NCBI RefSeq assembly: GCF_003576645.1
Contig: NC_044919.1
Location: forward strand, 407,786 to 471,785
Reading direction: 5' to 3'
DNA: 64,000 bases
From: Ipomoea triloba
Taxonomy: Eukaryota; Streptophyta; Magnoliopsida; Solanales; Convolvulaceae
The translations under genes were made by a program, and so were the position numbers. Each line of letters starts with the position of its first letter. Position 1 is the first letter of the stretch. The notes beneath the pieces were generated by a model, which saw nothing but the letters and a program-made list of their open reading frames with translations, did no database searches and was not told the origin of the DNA. Of this stretch, positions 12,035 to 23,565 are shown piece after piece.

Positions 12035-14009
12035 TTAACAGATGACACATGCATTGGGATTCTCTTCAATGCTGTGGTGGTGAGCATAATTGTAGTATGA
12101 GTTCACTGGGGGGTAATAGTATTGCCTGTAGTATGGCATTATTACAACTGGCTCCTTCTTCTCATCATCTTTCTTTCCTTCTTCTTTCTTTGCTTCCCCC
12201 TCTTTCTTTCCTTCCTCCTTAGGTGGTTCCTCTTTCTTCTCCTCCTCTTTCTTAGGCTCTTCCTTCTTTGGCTCCTCTTTCTTCTCTGGCTCTTTTGCTG
12301 GCCCTACAGAGATGATGCCTGTTGTCCAATGCTTGCGCAGTTTGCTCACTACAGTCACTGGATCAACGTTTCCAATCACTGTTACTTGCTTACTGTTCAT
12401 GTCCATGGCAATTTCATCTATTCCTGCAAGTTAGTGGATACAACAACTATCAACTATCAGTTAAACACTAGACCTGAATTGGCTCAAGATTAGCAAGGTA
12501 TTGACCCGAGAAATCCCATGAACATACAGAGGTCTACACTACTAGTCTACTATAAATGTTATGCCATGAACGTTTAGGTGACAATTTGGACGGTTTATAT
12601 TTAAATTTTGTGTACCAAGTCAAACCAAAAAAAAAAAAAGAAGTAGAATAAGGAAGAAGAAAAAATAATTTTTTTTTTTTAAATTTCTTGCAAATGATCT
12701 CGGTGGAAAGTTTAAGGTGTCAATCAGTACTATACAATTAGTACCAATTTAGACCTGGTGTGATTCGGGAAAAAAGTCTGATTGTATGGAGTATTGAGTA
12801 TTCTCACAATATTAGATAACACTTTTTAATTATACCTAATAAAAATCGACATGGTGTGAATCACCGATCTTAAAATTCTCCATGAACTCTAGATAAGAAG
12901 AAGACTATATCTGTCCTGATTAGCTGTAGGCAACCATTAGAGACTAGTGTGTTTGAGGAAGAAATCAAGAAAATGACAGAATCCCCACAGTTTCTACCAA
13001 ACAAGTTTAGTTACAACTTCTCATTTTCTCAGAATTAATATGTTAAGACTTTGCAAATCAGCACAGAACATCCTAATAAAGCTACAACCACTACGGTCCC
13101 ATCTGATGTGGCACCATGTCACCCAGACAATCTTGCTTTTTCTTATACCATTTCTGGGCAAACATCCACCATTAATAGCTGAAAAAAGTGATAACAACTG
13201 CCATGAAAACCAGATTTCCTGTTTAAACTTGACCCCTAACACAACTATTTCCTGTTTACAAAAAACAAAAAACAAAAAAAAACAAAAACAAAAACAAAAA
13301 CAAAAACCACAACTATTTCCTTAATATTATGAATCTGAATCAAGCACCATTGCTTTATCACCTACCAAGCAGCACAGATACAGAGAGGTTCTGTATCAAA
13401 TTAAAATATGATATTCAAAGAGAATTCTGCAAAACCATGGTGTCTTGAAGATTTCAAGATGAAGTTAACATTTTGTTTTTTTTTTTTTTAATTTTTTTTG
13501 GAAGAAAAAATAAAAGATGTTAAAAAGCACAGAAACAAAGTAGAATAGGGTACCTGGAAGAGCAGCTATGGTCTTCAGTGCCTTGCGTTTGTCGTTGGAG
13601 TCTGATAGCTCCAATCTCAGAACAAACTTCTGCATTAATGCAATGTTAATTAAACATGGTTCTAGATGGGATATCACCGACACCCAACAAGAATTCCTCA
13701 AAAGATTTGCAGAAATTAAGGAACAATGCAGGAACATAGTAAGAGCAACACAAACAACAACAACAAAAAAAATCCCAGGAATCTGGGGGTTTAATTTCCA
13801 CCTATTTTGGTGCTCAGCAGCTGACCAAACTAAAGAATCTAAACTGAATGTAAAGCAAGAAAGTCAGATGATTTCTGAAAGGGTGAAATGAATAGGGAAA
13901 AGGGAATCCAGGAAGGAATCAGAATCATAGAATATAACATAAATACACACAGACACAAAAAAATACACATGAAGCAGGAAGGAATCAGAATCATAGGATA
14001 TACCTTCAT
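12035..14009 (-). CDS. heavy-metal-associated isoprenylated plant protein (HIPP) without CxxC
   Basis: Three exons on the minus strand: 14009-14004 (only ATG AAG), 13629-13554 and 12423-12035, encoding 156 aa. The six-base first coding exon is typical of this family. Residues 1-70 form an HMA-like fold ([20 protein letters not shown], then [22 protein letters not shown]). The loop that normally carries the metal-binding CxxC reads [10 protein letters not shown] and has no cysteine. Next comes a Lys/Glu/Pro tract of repeated KKEEP-like units, then a Tyr-rich stretch ([11 protein letters not shown]). The C-terminus is CVIC, a CaaX box expected to be farnesylated. Inference: a membrane-tethered adaptor that does not bind metal through the canonical site. 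The position before the At1g01500-like and AN genes fits Arabidopsis At1g01490. Confidence 0.9.
13910..14000. repeat. short tandem duplication beside HIPP exon 1
   Basis: AGGAAGGAATCAGAATCATA occurs twice, 66 bases apart (about 13910 and 13976), inside HIPP intron 1 and ending just before the exon 1 donor. Confidence 0.7.
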
Positions 14010-14545
14010 TATGTGTGGGCTGTTGGAATTAGCAGACTTGAAAATGGAATCAGCAAGGAGAAAACACAGAAATATTTGAAAGAGAAAGAGAGAGAGAAGG
14101 AGGTGGGTGGGAGGGAGAGAGCAGGTTTCAAAGGTGGCTCCAGCTTTTGAATCACAATAGGGAAGAATATGAAGCAACACCAATAAAAGCAGTACGTAGC
14201 CTTTCTTTGCCACCCCAGAAATTAAACCACGCGCACCGTCTGACGTTAGTCGCCCGACCCCATCCTGTCGTTGAGTAAAATTCTCAAAATAACCCTTAAA
14301 TAATTGAACTAATAAGTACTGCATGGCACCAAAGATCTTGTGGTCTGGTGACATCCGGTGTTTCAGTTAATACTCGAGTCTCAGTGGAGTCAATGAGTCA
14401 ACTGTTGACTCTTTGTGCTTCAGTAGTTTGAAAAAACTGTTGACTCTTTGTGTTTTAGTAAGGTGAAGGAAAAAAAAAAAAGTACTGCATGGCTTCTAAA
14501 ATTCTTGTGTAGTGATGCCTACCACAGTACCATGGGGCCATTGAT
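14010..14545. other. HIPP promoter region
   Basis: Upstream of HIPP: a GA-rich leader (about 14078-14120), then AT-rich DNA. The phrase GTTGACTCTTTGTG occurs twice (about 14403 and 14438), a small local duplication. No gene. Confidence 0.5.
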
Positions 14546-14981
14546 GCCGATCTATGCATTAATTAGGACTATCTTAGTATCTTATACTTAGATTTCAGTG
14601 TGCTTTTAATTTTAAAGAAAAATAATATAAGTTATTTTAATTTTTTTGTTTAATCATGCCTTGCCGATCTATGCATTAATTAGGACTATCTTAGTATCTT
14701 ATACTTAGATTTCAGTGTGCTTTTAATTTTAAAGAAAAATAATATAAGTTATTTTAATTTTTTTGTTTAATCATGCCTTGCCGATCTATGCATTAATTAG
14801 GACTATCTTAGTATCTTATATGCCGATCTATGCATTAATTAGGACTATCTTAGTATCTTATACTTAGATTTCAGTGTGCTTTTGGACTATCTTAGTATCT
14901 TATACTTAGATTTCAGTGTGCTTTTAATTTTAAAGAAAAATAATATAAGTTATTTTAATTTTTTTGTTTAATCATGCCTTT
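14546..14981. repeat. nested tandem duplication, 117-bp unit
   Basis: Two full copies of a 117-bp unit start with GCCGATCTATGCATTAATTA at 14546 and 14663. A third copy at 14780 breaks off after about 40 bases and restarts at 14821. That copy breaks off after GTGCTTTT near 14883 and resumes in mid-unit at GGACTATCTTAG, running on to the normal unit end near 14981. The copies look nearly identical, so the event is recent or an assembly product. Confidence 0.9.
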
Positions 14982-16768
14982 AAACACCTTAATCACAGTG
15001 ACACATATTACATGATTATCGTATTTGAAATCCCTATGATAGATTGGCAAGTAGATGTTGTATGATTGTCGTATTTGTGTTCATTCTTACCAATATCCTA
15101 GATGAAGAAACTTCTTAAAATTTAATTGCATTAGTACCATCTAATCCATCTATCTTTTGTTAGAATACTATGATCTTAAATGAGTTTTGAACATCCTGGA
15201 GTATTTAGGTTGGGGTGGGTTGTTGTCGAGGCTGAGATCGATGGATTTAACCGACCATATTGCGTATTGTGGTGAATCAAGTGCAAAGGGGCCATGCATG
15301 ACGTTGTAACGCATACTGTTTAATTTACGTGGTTTCAATGTAAGTGCACTTGTGTTATCTGAATGTTATGGACTCTCATTTTAAGTTGAAGACGGAAGTG
15401 TTCAATCACATCTCTTTTGAGCTATTCCAAATGTTATTCAATGATTCAACAAGATTGATAACGTTCAATGAGTCACATTCATTTGATGGATACATTAATA
15501 CTTTGATTTACTTTACAAAGCTATTATCTCAAGGTGGGTTACAATTGAAAAGCGTCTTATGACATTAGTCAACAAATGACATAGTGACCAGTTTATGTTA
15601 TCCATAGATGACAAACTCAATGTGAAGGGTACGTACCTTGTAATCGTACTCGACAAATGACCTGTTTTTTTTTTTTTAAATCATAAAGTAACGATTTCAT
15701 TAGCTTGCTTAGAGCTTCGTACAAGGAAAAAAAACATAATGAAAAACCATTCCATATACAACCTGACCTAAAAATGACATTCATAGCAAGGACATGAGCC
15801 GCCATATCCACACATCGTTTAGAATACAAAAAACAAACATTTGTGAATTTTTTGAGACTTATGAACCAATCTAAGTTGCTCATAGCTAATCACCTTAAAT
15901 CGATAAGGGCAATATGCAACTCCTATATGCAGTCGATAACCTAAAACCCTGTAGTTACTAAACCAAGTGTCCTACCAACTTGACTAGAGTTACATCATAA
16001 TAAACACATTTATACTTGAGTTGCAAGTCTATATAATGGTTTGAAGATGATATTTTCGACACCTAACACTCGATCAATTAAAGAAGATAACCTTAATTAT
16101 ATTAGTGATGTGAGTAACACTATGATGACAAGTTATAAACAAAGTTGACATGGTGTCCTTCGACTGAACAATCAAGTTGGTTTTGTCATGCATAGATATT
16201 GAGGCATCATCCCAAACTTAGTTCAATGGCTCAAGAATATGTCATATTTGAAGTATTGCTCCAACAACATGGTAGGTGCCTTACCTCCTTTGGCGCCCAT
16301 GATCATGAATTTTTTTAGATTTATGATTAGTTTAGTATAACCTGATAAATCTAATAAATAAATAAATACAAATACATGTTTGTGTGTGTATGATATATAT
16401 AAAAGAGTTTTACTTCTTTTTCTTTTTGAATACATTTATTATTATTAATCTTATTATTTGGTGTTGCTTTGATCCGGGCCATCCGGCCCCCTACATCTAA
16501 AGTTCATTCAGCCGCCCAATGGCACACCTCGATTAGTCAATTCCCAGTACACTTGCATGGATTCTGTTTAATTGAAAACGAAACGCAATTTAATGGTTGT
16601 GTGGACTTTAATTCATACTTTTCCCCTCCATCCATCATTTATCATCATCTACTCCGTATTTGTTTTTTGTTTTTGTTTTTGTTTTTTTTTTCTTGACGAA
16701 AAAATGATAATTACTAATAATTATGAATGTGTAATAAGTAAACATTATACATGTATTATAGTTCCTCA
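14982..16768. other. intergenic region
   Basis: AT-rich spacer with scattered short ORFs of no recognisable family (15344-15562 plus and 15617-15883 minus among them). No gene or repeat with definable ends. Confidence 0.55.
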
Positions 16769-17523
16769 TAGGAATGGCAACGGGGCGGAGGCGGGTGCGG
16801 GGAGTATACTCCCCGTCCCCGTCCCCGCTCCCCAGACCCCGTCCCCGTCCCCGTCCCCACCCCGGTCTTCGGTGGAGATTTAAAAAAATTTTCCGTCCCC
16901 GTCCGCGGACAACCCTATAGTCAGATTGTCAAATTTTAAATTTTCAATCCAAAATATAAAATACAAATAGTTCAAATGTCATAATATTTTAAAGTCCGAA
17001 TCTGAAATCCCCAATCAACATGATTACATAAAAAAATTCAGTAAAAACTAAAAATACATTTGAAACAATTCATTTAAAACAGATACAATTACATTTAGTT
17101 CATTAATTAACATTTCATATAAACAAATCGTATAATTTCTTATATATAAAAAAACAAACAGTATATAACTAATGGACTTAATTAATTAATATATATATAT
17201 ACACACACAGTATACAGACATACAGTAAAACAAACAATATACACTAATGGACTTAATTAATTAATTAATATATACACATACACACACACATATATATATA
17301 TATATAATTTTTTAATTTGGGGACGGGACGGGGCGGGGCGGGGNATATATATATATATAATTTTTTAATTTGGGGACGGGACGGGGCGGGGCGGGGAGGG
17401 GTATTCCCGTCCCTGTCCCCGGTGGGGAATTCTAAAAATTCCCCATACCCGTCCCCGATCCCCGCAAAACTTCCCCATCCCCGTCCCCGTCCCTGACGGG
17501 AACGGGACACATTGTTATCCCTA
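16769..17523. mobile_element. GC-rich-armed transposon-like element (hAT-like termini)
   Basis: The left end reads TAGGAATGGCAACGGGGCGG. The right end, reverse complemented, reads TAGGGATAACAATG followed by G/C-rich DNA. Both ends carry long GGGGACGGGG-type arms (16785-16870 and about 17325-17510) that could pair, around an AT-rich core with TA and CA microsatellites. Plant hAT-derived MITEs often begin TAGGGATGGCAA. I see no matching 8-bp target duplication and no transposase, so this is a non-autonomous or degraded copy. Short Pro/Arg/Gly ORFs in the arms are artefacts. Confidence 0.55.
17292..17396. other. one-base gap (N at 17344) flanked by a 52-bp exact duplicate
   Basis: The 52 bases before the N (17292-17343) and the 52 after it (17345-17396) are identical, running from the AT repeat through GGGGACGGGACGGGGCGGGG. 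This is the signature of two contig ends joined with unresolved overlap. Confidence 0.9.
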
Positions 17524-18131
17524 TCCATTGAAGCTCAATCTTATGACTTTCTATATGAGAGAGCTACTACATACCATCTGAGTATAAGATGTTTGGCCTA
17601 TAATGTATTGTATATATGATATTGCAAATTCATTTTCCTTTCTAATGTGAGACAAAAGCTTTTCCAAGCTTTTTAAACGTTGTTTTTTTTTTTTAATTCA
17701 AATGTGGATATTTTAAAATTCAATTTATCATTCACTCATTATCATCTTTTAGCATACAATATATTCATTTATTTGTTTCACTTGAAGAATTCAAATTCAT
17801 TTTGACTTAATCGACGGCGGACTCAAATCGAGGGTAGACCCACTGATATTTTTACCACAAAATAGTCTTTTACAATGTCATTTTTCCCCACCATTTATAT
17901 ACAATAGTCATCAGTTAGGCAAATCATGCTCATGCATAGTAGCCCACAGCTTGATAAGCACTATTTGAATATGCAACCAATCAATCATTATCTAAGAGTA
18001 TTGAATTTAAATTTCATTTCATTTAAATATTTTTCAGCTAAATATTTGTATTTTTTGTGAACCTAGAACACGAAGTCACAGTTGAAAAAAGTGGAGGGAA
18101 CTCGAACCCCGGGCAAAGCGAGCACAGTGCA
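17524..18131. other. RMI1 promoter region
   Basis: AT-rich DNA upstream of RMI1. The in-frame leader from 18057 has no ATG before 18132. No clear TATA element. Confidence 0.5.
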
Positions 18132-21100
18132 ATGTCGACGATGAGACGCCGCCACCGAATCATCAGTTCATCCGACGAAGAAGACGAAGAGGAAGAAGTA
18201 GTAGTAGAAGTGTCTCCACAGCCTCGACAACCACCGCGAGTCGTGGAGGAGGAAGACGATTCCACAACCGCCAATCTCAATTTCGAAACTGTAACCCTCA
18301 ATTCCCCCGCCCCTCCCACTCCCACTCCCTCATCCGAAGTCGCCGATTGCACCGTTGGCCGCGTCTTGCAAGAGGTGGGGCTCCGATTGCGAGTGGAATG
18401 GCTGCAGTCCTGCCTCGCCCAATTAGAGGGATCCGTCCCGAGATTTCGGGCCTTCGACGACGCAACCAAGGCTAAGCTGTGCTTCCAGCAATTCCTCTAC
18501 TCGGATATGAATTTATCAGGTGCCGGGGAGCTCCCTCCAAACGTCCACACATTGCATTCCGTTGATCTCAAAGGTCCCTTTGTGCTTCAGGTGGGTAGAT
18601 GGTAGTATTTGCAGTCCATTGCCCTGCACTCTAATTCCCGCATGAAATTTATTTTTAATGGTCATTTTTGGCAGAACTCTTACTTGATGCTTATCTTATT
18701 TGATTCCTTCAGCTGGCAGTAAACGTGTACTTAATTTTGAAGATATACAATCTTATCAATAAGTGTCAATAATGAGGCATATCACTACTTAGTAGATTAT
18801 AAATTTGCAATATAAGGTTTCTATTAGGGTATTATTATTATTATTTTTTAATCAATATAAACAATGATGGTGGGATGACAGTACTAATGTGTATACTCCA
18901 TATAACATTTTGTTGCTTCATTTTTTTTCCCCTATAAGGTGGACGAGATAGTTAATATCAGCTGTCCTCTAAGAGGAAGGTACCAAGAATCATCTGCCGG
19001 AATCAAGAGGTGCCTCAAATTGTCAATGACAGATGGCATTCAACGCGTGTTTGGCATGGAATACAGGCCCATAAAGGGGCTTGATGTCATGGCTCCTGCT
19101 GGTATTAAGGTTCATATTTGAAACCCTTGTTTGTTCTTTTGGTCATGTTTCCTTTTTGTTTTTATGTGTGTTTGTGTGTGTGAATGCTTCTTTTGAGTCG
19201 ACAAGTTTTTTATGACGTTTTCCTACTTCAGAAAAATTTCATTGTTTGGCCTCAGTACTTATCGGACTTCAATTTTCATGGGGAACTTAATAGATGATCT
19301 AACGGTTGGAAATCTAGTAGGCTGACGTATATCTTGAAAATATATGCTGCCAATAGGATAAACCAAATGCATTGTGCATAAATTATGATGAGTGATCAAT
19401 TTCTTTTCAGTTCAAACCTTAAATCTTCTGCTACTTGCAGCTTCTTTTTTGGTATGAGGGGGCTAACTTTTATCTCCTTTTATGTAGATGCATACTGGTT
19501 TCTTTGCATAATTTATTAATACTGACCACTGCTCTAGTTTGCAGGTTGCCATTTGTAATGTCAATGTAAGGCATGGGCTCTTAATGCTGGTCCCTGAAGT
19601 TTTTGAAATTTTGGGTGGTATGGTTGAAGAGTTGGAGGGAGTGCGTCAGAGGCTTGTTAAAGAAGTAAATAAGCCACCAAGGGGAAAAAGGTCTCTACTT
19701 GGGGCAGACATATGCCATACTTCTCTCATTTGTGTGTAATATCTAGAGTCACGGGTTTATATGTCATCGATATATTTTAAAAGTTATACTAGGATAATAT
19801 GCTTCTCTAAAATGGGAATGACAATGGCTGTGAAAATGACCTTCTCTTTCCCCTTACTCTTGGTAAGTTGGATCCTGTTTTTTTTTTGGTCCTGTTTGCT
19901 AGTCCTGGGAGATGCTAATATACTATGGAGCTTACTATCTCATTTTGCTGAACTTTGATGATGTTGTTGTTTTTGTTTGTTTGTTTCCCCTTAAACCAGA
20001 GAAGATATAACATAGATTGCGTGTACTATATCTCATGTTTGTTCAGTATGAATTTGAAACTTTATTGTCATTTCATAACAAGTCTCATCAAATACTCCGT
20101 ATTATACGAATATTTCCTGCTCTGATTTCTCTAATTCAATCTGCATTTATGAGCTCAAAGGCCCTCATTTATTCTTCTTTTCACATCTCTTTGTACTTAT
20201 TTACATTCTGATGTCTAATTATTGATTGGTGTGAAGTTTGTGAACTGAATTTGGCTGAAAAATGTGATTTTTATTAGTGTATTGATTGGGGGATTATTCC
20301 TTTCATATAACAGAACAAGAAACGGAGTTGTTCCTCCTTTAGCAACTAGACTAACTCGTGCCGCATGGCCTGTAGAAGGTGCTACTGCTCCAGAATGCCC
20401 TGATGCTCCCAGAGGGAGTGATCGACCTCCCCTGTATCAAGAGAGAGGTATTTTTCTGTGTCTCAGAGAACAATCTACTGTTAACAACATGAAGTATCAG
20501 ACAGGGCTTGCTGCATTTATAATGGGTCTTGCAGTCAAGGGCCAATCTTCGTTTGGCCCGAGGAATCCTTTGCATGCCTCTGTTACCTTATTGGAAGCTC
20601 TTCAATTTAAAATACCTCTTTGGTTTTCAAGAATTTCCAGAAGCAAATTTGTTCTCACCTATTGCTATGCAACTATGCTACCTTTTCTATCAATTTTGAC
20701 ATGCTATTCCAGGTAGTTATTTGGGAAGGCATGCATAGAGGCTTATGTCAGTAATTAAAATTTTTAAAATTGTTTTATGATCTCAACCACCAGAAGGCTA
20801 TAAGCCATGTAAATTGCTGTTGGAACAACATTAACTATGAATCCTGTTCTCAAAATTAGCATGTAACTAACACTTTCACTTTAAGAGACCTCTTGGCTTC
20901 TACGATGTAATGAGTACTGATGTGTTCAGAAATTGTAGCACTGCTCCAATTTCATGGGTGCTGGTTTTCTACATTATATGCTATAGAAGTAGATTTTATA
21001 TGCATTTGTTGTGATGGGGCTCTAGGGTAGACATCTAAGACACTAACCTCTTGCTCATACTGTCTTTAAATGGTTTCCTATGAGCAGTGAAGTATATCTT

Positions 21101-23565
21101 TTATGCCAATTGCTTCATAGGAATTTAAAATGCCTGTAAATATTGATGGTAAATACTGAATAATATAATTATCTGTAATCTGTATAAATGTGATACTTTA
21201 TTGTAGTTTTATAATATAGTTGGTTTCTTCAATTGATAGCAGGAACCTTGTCTGGAACCCGTGCCAGTAATAGGTTTGGAGATGTTGCAGCTCCCATCAG
21301 GAGGGAAGAAGCTGAAACTGATCTTTCCTTTGTGGAGGCTATGGATATGTCAAGTATCCCTGCCAGTAATAGGGTTGCTGCTCTCAACAGGAGGGAAGAT
21401 GCTGAAAGTGGCCTTTCACCCATGGAGTCAATGCATGCGTCTAGCACTGCTGCAGTTAGTAGGGGAGATGTTGAAGCTTCTATCAGTAGGGAAGATACTG
21501 AAATTGGCCTTTCACCCATGGAGGCAATGCATGCGTCTAGCACTGCTGCAGTTAGTAGGGGAGATGTTGCAGCTTCTATCAGTAGGGAAGATACTGAAAT
21601 TGGCCTTTCACCTATGGAGGTTATGGATGATGAGGAAAGCCATATGGTTGACATAGAAACCATGTCTACGATCCCTTCCAGCAGCACCACTGGAGAAGAT
21701 ATTGCAGTTTCTGTTCACACAGAAGAAGCTGCATCTATTTCACTGCCTAATGGAGCTATGGATGCTGAAGACATTGATTCCATTGATGCAGGAATTGTGT
21801 CTGACACTCTTGCACAAGGCAGAACTCAAAGTAACATTCCAGTCCATATCACAACTGTAGACTCTGAAGATGAATTACCTACTGCAGCTATAGATGCTGA
21901 AGAAGTTTGTATGGCTGATGAGTTGGAGCACCCATTTATCCTTACTGGAGACAAGGAAATTCCTTTTACTTACATGGCTAGTTTGTCAGCTAAGTGGGCG
22001 GCTGCTATGGATAAAACTTCCTCTGTAAAAGGAAAAATCAAGGTAATTCTTTTTGTTTTGTTTTTGATTGTTGTTTATCTCTAAAACTTCCATGCTGATA
22101 TTCTACTCAAGTTTTTAAAACAGAGATAAATTAGCTTTTCATTATAATTTTTTTTTTTTGGTTTAATATTATTTGCATAGCAAGTGATATATGTGTATCA
22201 GTTCCATTCTTTGTTGGAATTGATAATAATCTATGCTTATGTGGCTACTTAAACAACTGATTTCGTTGTAACTTTTAAGATTTGCTCTAATTCTGAAAGT
22301 GCACAATTAAAAAAGGTTACTTGTTTGCATTATACATGATTCAATACACAGAAATTTCAATCTCCCCATATTTCCCCATATTTTCTATTATCCCTTACAA
22401 ATCTATTAGAATCTGATGTCTGACACTTAATTTGCAGTGCTTTCTTACTGGTGTGAAGAGTTTTAAATATAAAGAAAGGAGTACATATGAGCTTAGAGTT
22501 TACGTTGATGATGGAAGCCTCATCTCTGAGATACTTATTGATCACAATGTATGTTAAATTACAATAAATATGTTTCATCTGATGCTATCACAATCTAATC
22601 TCTTTTGTACTCCAGGTTGTGCAAAAAGGAACTGGTTACTCTCCTATGGAAGTAACTAATGCTCTTGCTTCTTCAGATAAAAAGCAAGAAAACGACATGA
22701 AAGAAACTATGAAACAATTCCAGAGATTCCTTATGAATTTTGAGGTATTGTACCTTCCATATCCGTGCTCTTAACTATTCACCAAATACCTATTGCACTA
22801 TCCACCTTTAAAGTCTGCAGAGGAAAGCGATCACTGGTTCTAGAGTGACGCTTTGTAGCATGTGCTATTATGAGATGTGACGAGATAAGATGAGGTTATT
22901 ACTTATTAGACAAACACCACCAATATGTATGGTGAATTGGTGATAGAACTCTGCCCCCTCCTAAAAGGGGAATTGTCACTATAGTTTTAGGACCAGTATA
23001 ATTAATTCTACAATAACACTTGATCGGTTTAACTTGACTTCTTGCCTCTGTTCCATTATTGGCCTTGGAATTTCTGGCTGTTGGATTTAATGTTGATTGA
23101 TGAAGGACAAGTTATACATGAGGTGTTTGGTAAATAGCAGTTAGTTAGTTGATTGTAGAAAGATATTTGGTAAATTAGCTATTAGCTGATTACATACAAA
23201 ATGACATTCTCAAAAACTGATCGAAAAAATTGTTTTGAGCAGCTTTTTAAATTTTAGCATTTTAGAGCAATAAACAGTTACAAAAAGCTAATTAATCAAA
23301 CACTTATATTGAATGAAAAGCTAATTATGTTAACAAGGCCCATAGTAAACTTTATTGTGTTCATAAATCATGCATGGTGTTATGTTTGTTTCAGGGAACA
23401 ATGATTGTAGAGATGAATGAAGAATCTCCATTCCCAGTTGCCACTGAAATGAACCAGGGGTGTCCTGCCTCCGATGCTTGGTTGCTTCTTAGGCGACTGC
23501 AATCCTCTACTTCGGTGCAATTACAGCCTCATCGCGGCTCAGATACTATTCATCTATCCCCTTAA
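18132..23565 (+). CDS. RMI1: RecQ-mediated genome instability protein 1 (RMI1)
   Basis: Eight exons: 18132-18590, 18939-19109, 19545-19690, 20314-20447, 21240-22042, 22438-22548, 22616-22744 and 23395-23565. All are GT-AG and in frame, giving 707 aa. RMI1 is the OB-fold scaffold of the RecQ helicase-TOP3alpha-RMI1 complex, which dissolves double Holliday junctions and restrains crossovers in the nucleus. An acidic N-terminus (DEEDEEEEVVVE) precedes the DUF1767 helical region (about 65-150, with EVGLRLRVEWLQSCLAQLEG). The first OB fold follows (about 150-270, with FVLQVDEIVNIS, DGIQRVFGMEYRPIKGLDVM and HGLLMLVPEVFEILGG). The low-complexity linker holds four 32-aa repeats. The C-terminal OB region begins near HPFILTGDKEIPFTYMASL and includes YELRVYVDDGSL. 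Exon 5 has a TAGCAG tandem acceptor. The start is the first ATG of MSTMRRRHR. Arabidopsis RMI1 is somewhat shorter, the difference probably lying in the linker. Confidence 0.93.
21266..21649 (+). repeat. four 32-codon tandem repeats inside RMI1 exon 5
   Basis: The DNA period is 96 bases (GGCCTTTCACC at 21410, 21506 and 21602). Copies 3 and 4 differ at few positions; copies 1 and 2 are more diverged. The repeat reads as SRGDVxASISREDTEIGLSPMEAMHASSTAAV. The period is a multiple of three, so the frame is kept. Confidence 0.92.
23120..23305. mobile_element. MITE-like insertion in RMI1 intron 7
   Basis: Starts AGGTGTTTGGTAAAT and ends ATCAAACACTT, imperfect terminal inverted repeats of the common plant type GGTGTTTGGT...ACCAAACACC, with more internal palindromic AGCTAATT/TTAGCT DNA. 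The outer limit could extend to about 23342. Confidence 0.5.

Noticed and set aside
13269..13308. A/C-rich CAAAAA repeat as a CRISPR-like or satellite array
   Set aside because: A simple low-complexity run inside a HIPP intron; no spacers.
17265..17528. Pro/Arg/Gly-rich minus ORF
   Set aside because: It spans the N and is made of the GGGGACGGGG arms of a transposon-like element.
21261..21690. Overlapping plus and minus ORFs with internal repeats in RMI1 exon 5
   Set aside because: They are shadows of the 96-bp repeat, which stays open in other frames because the period is a multiple of three.
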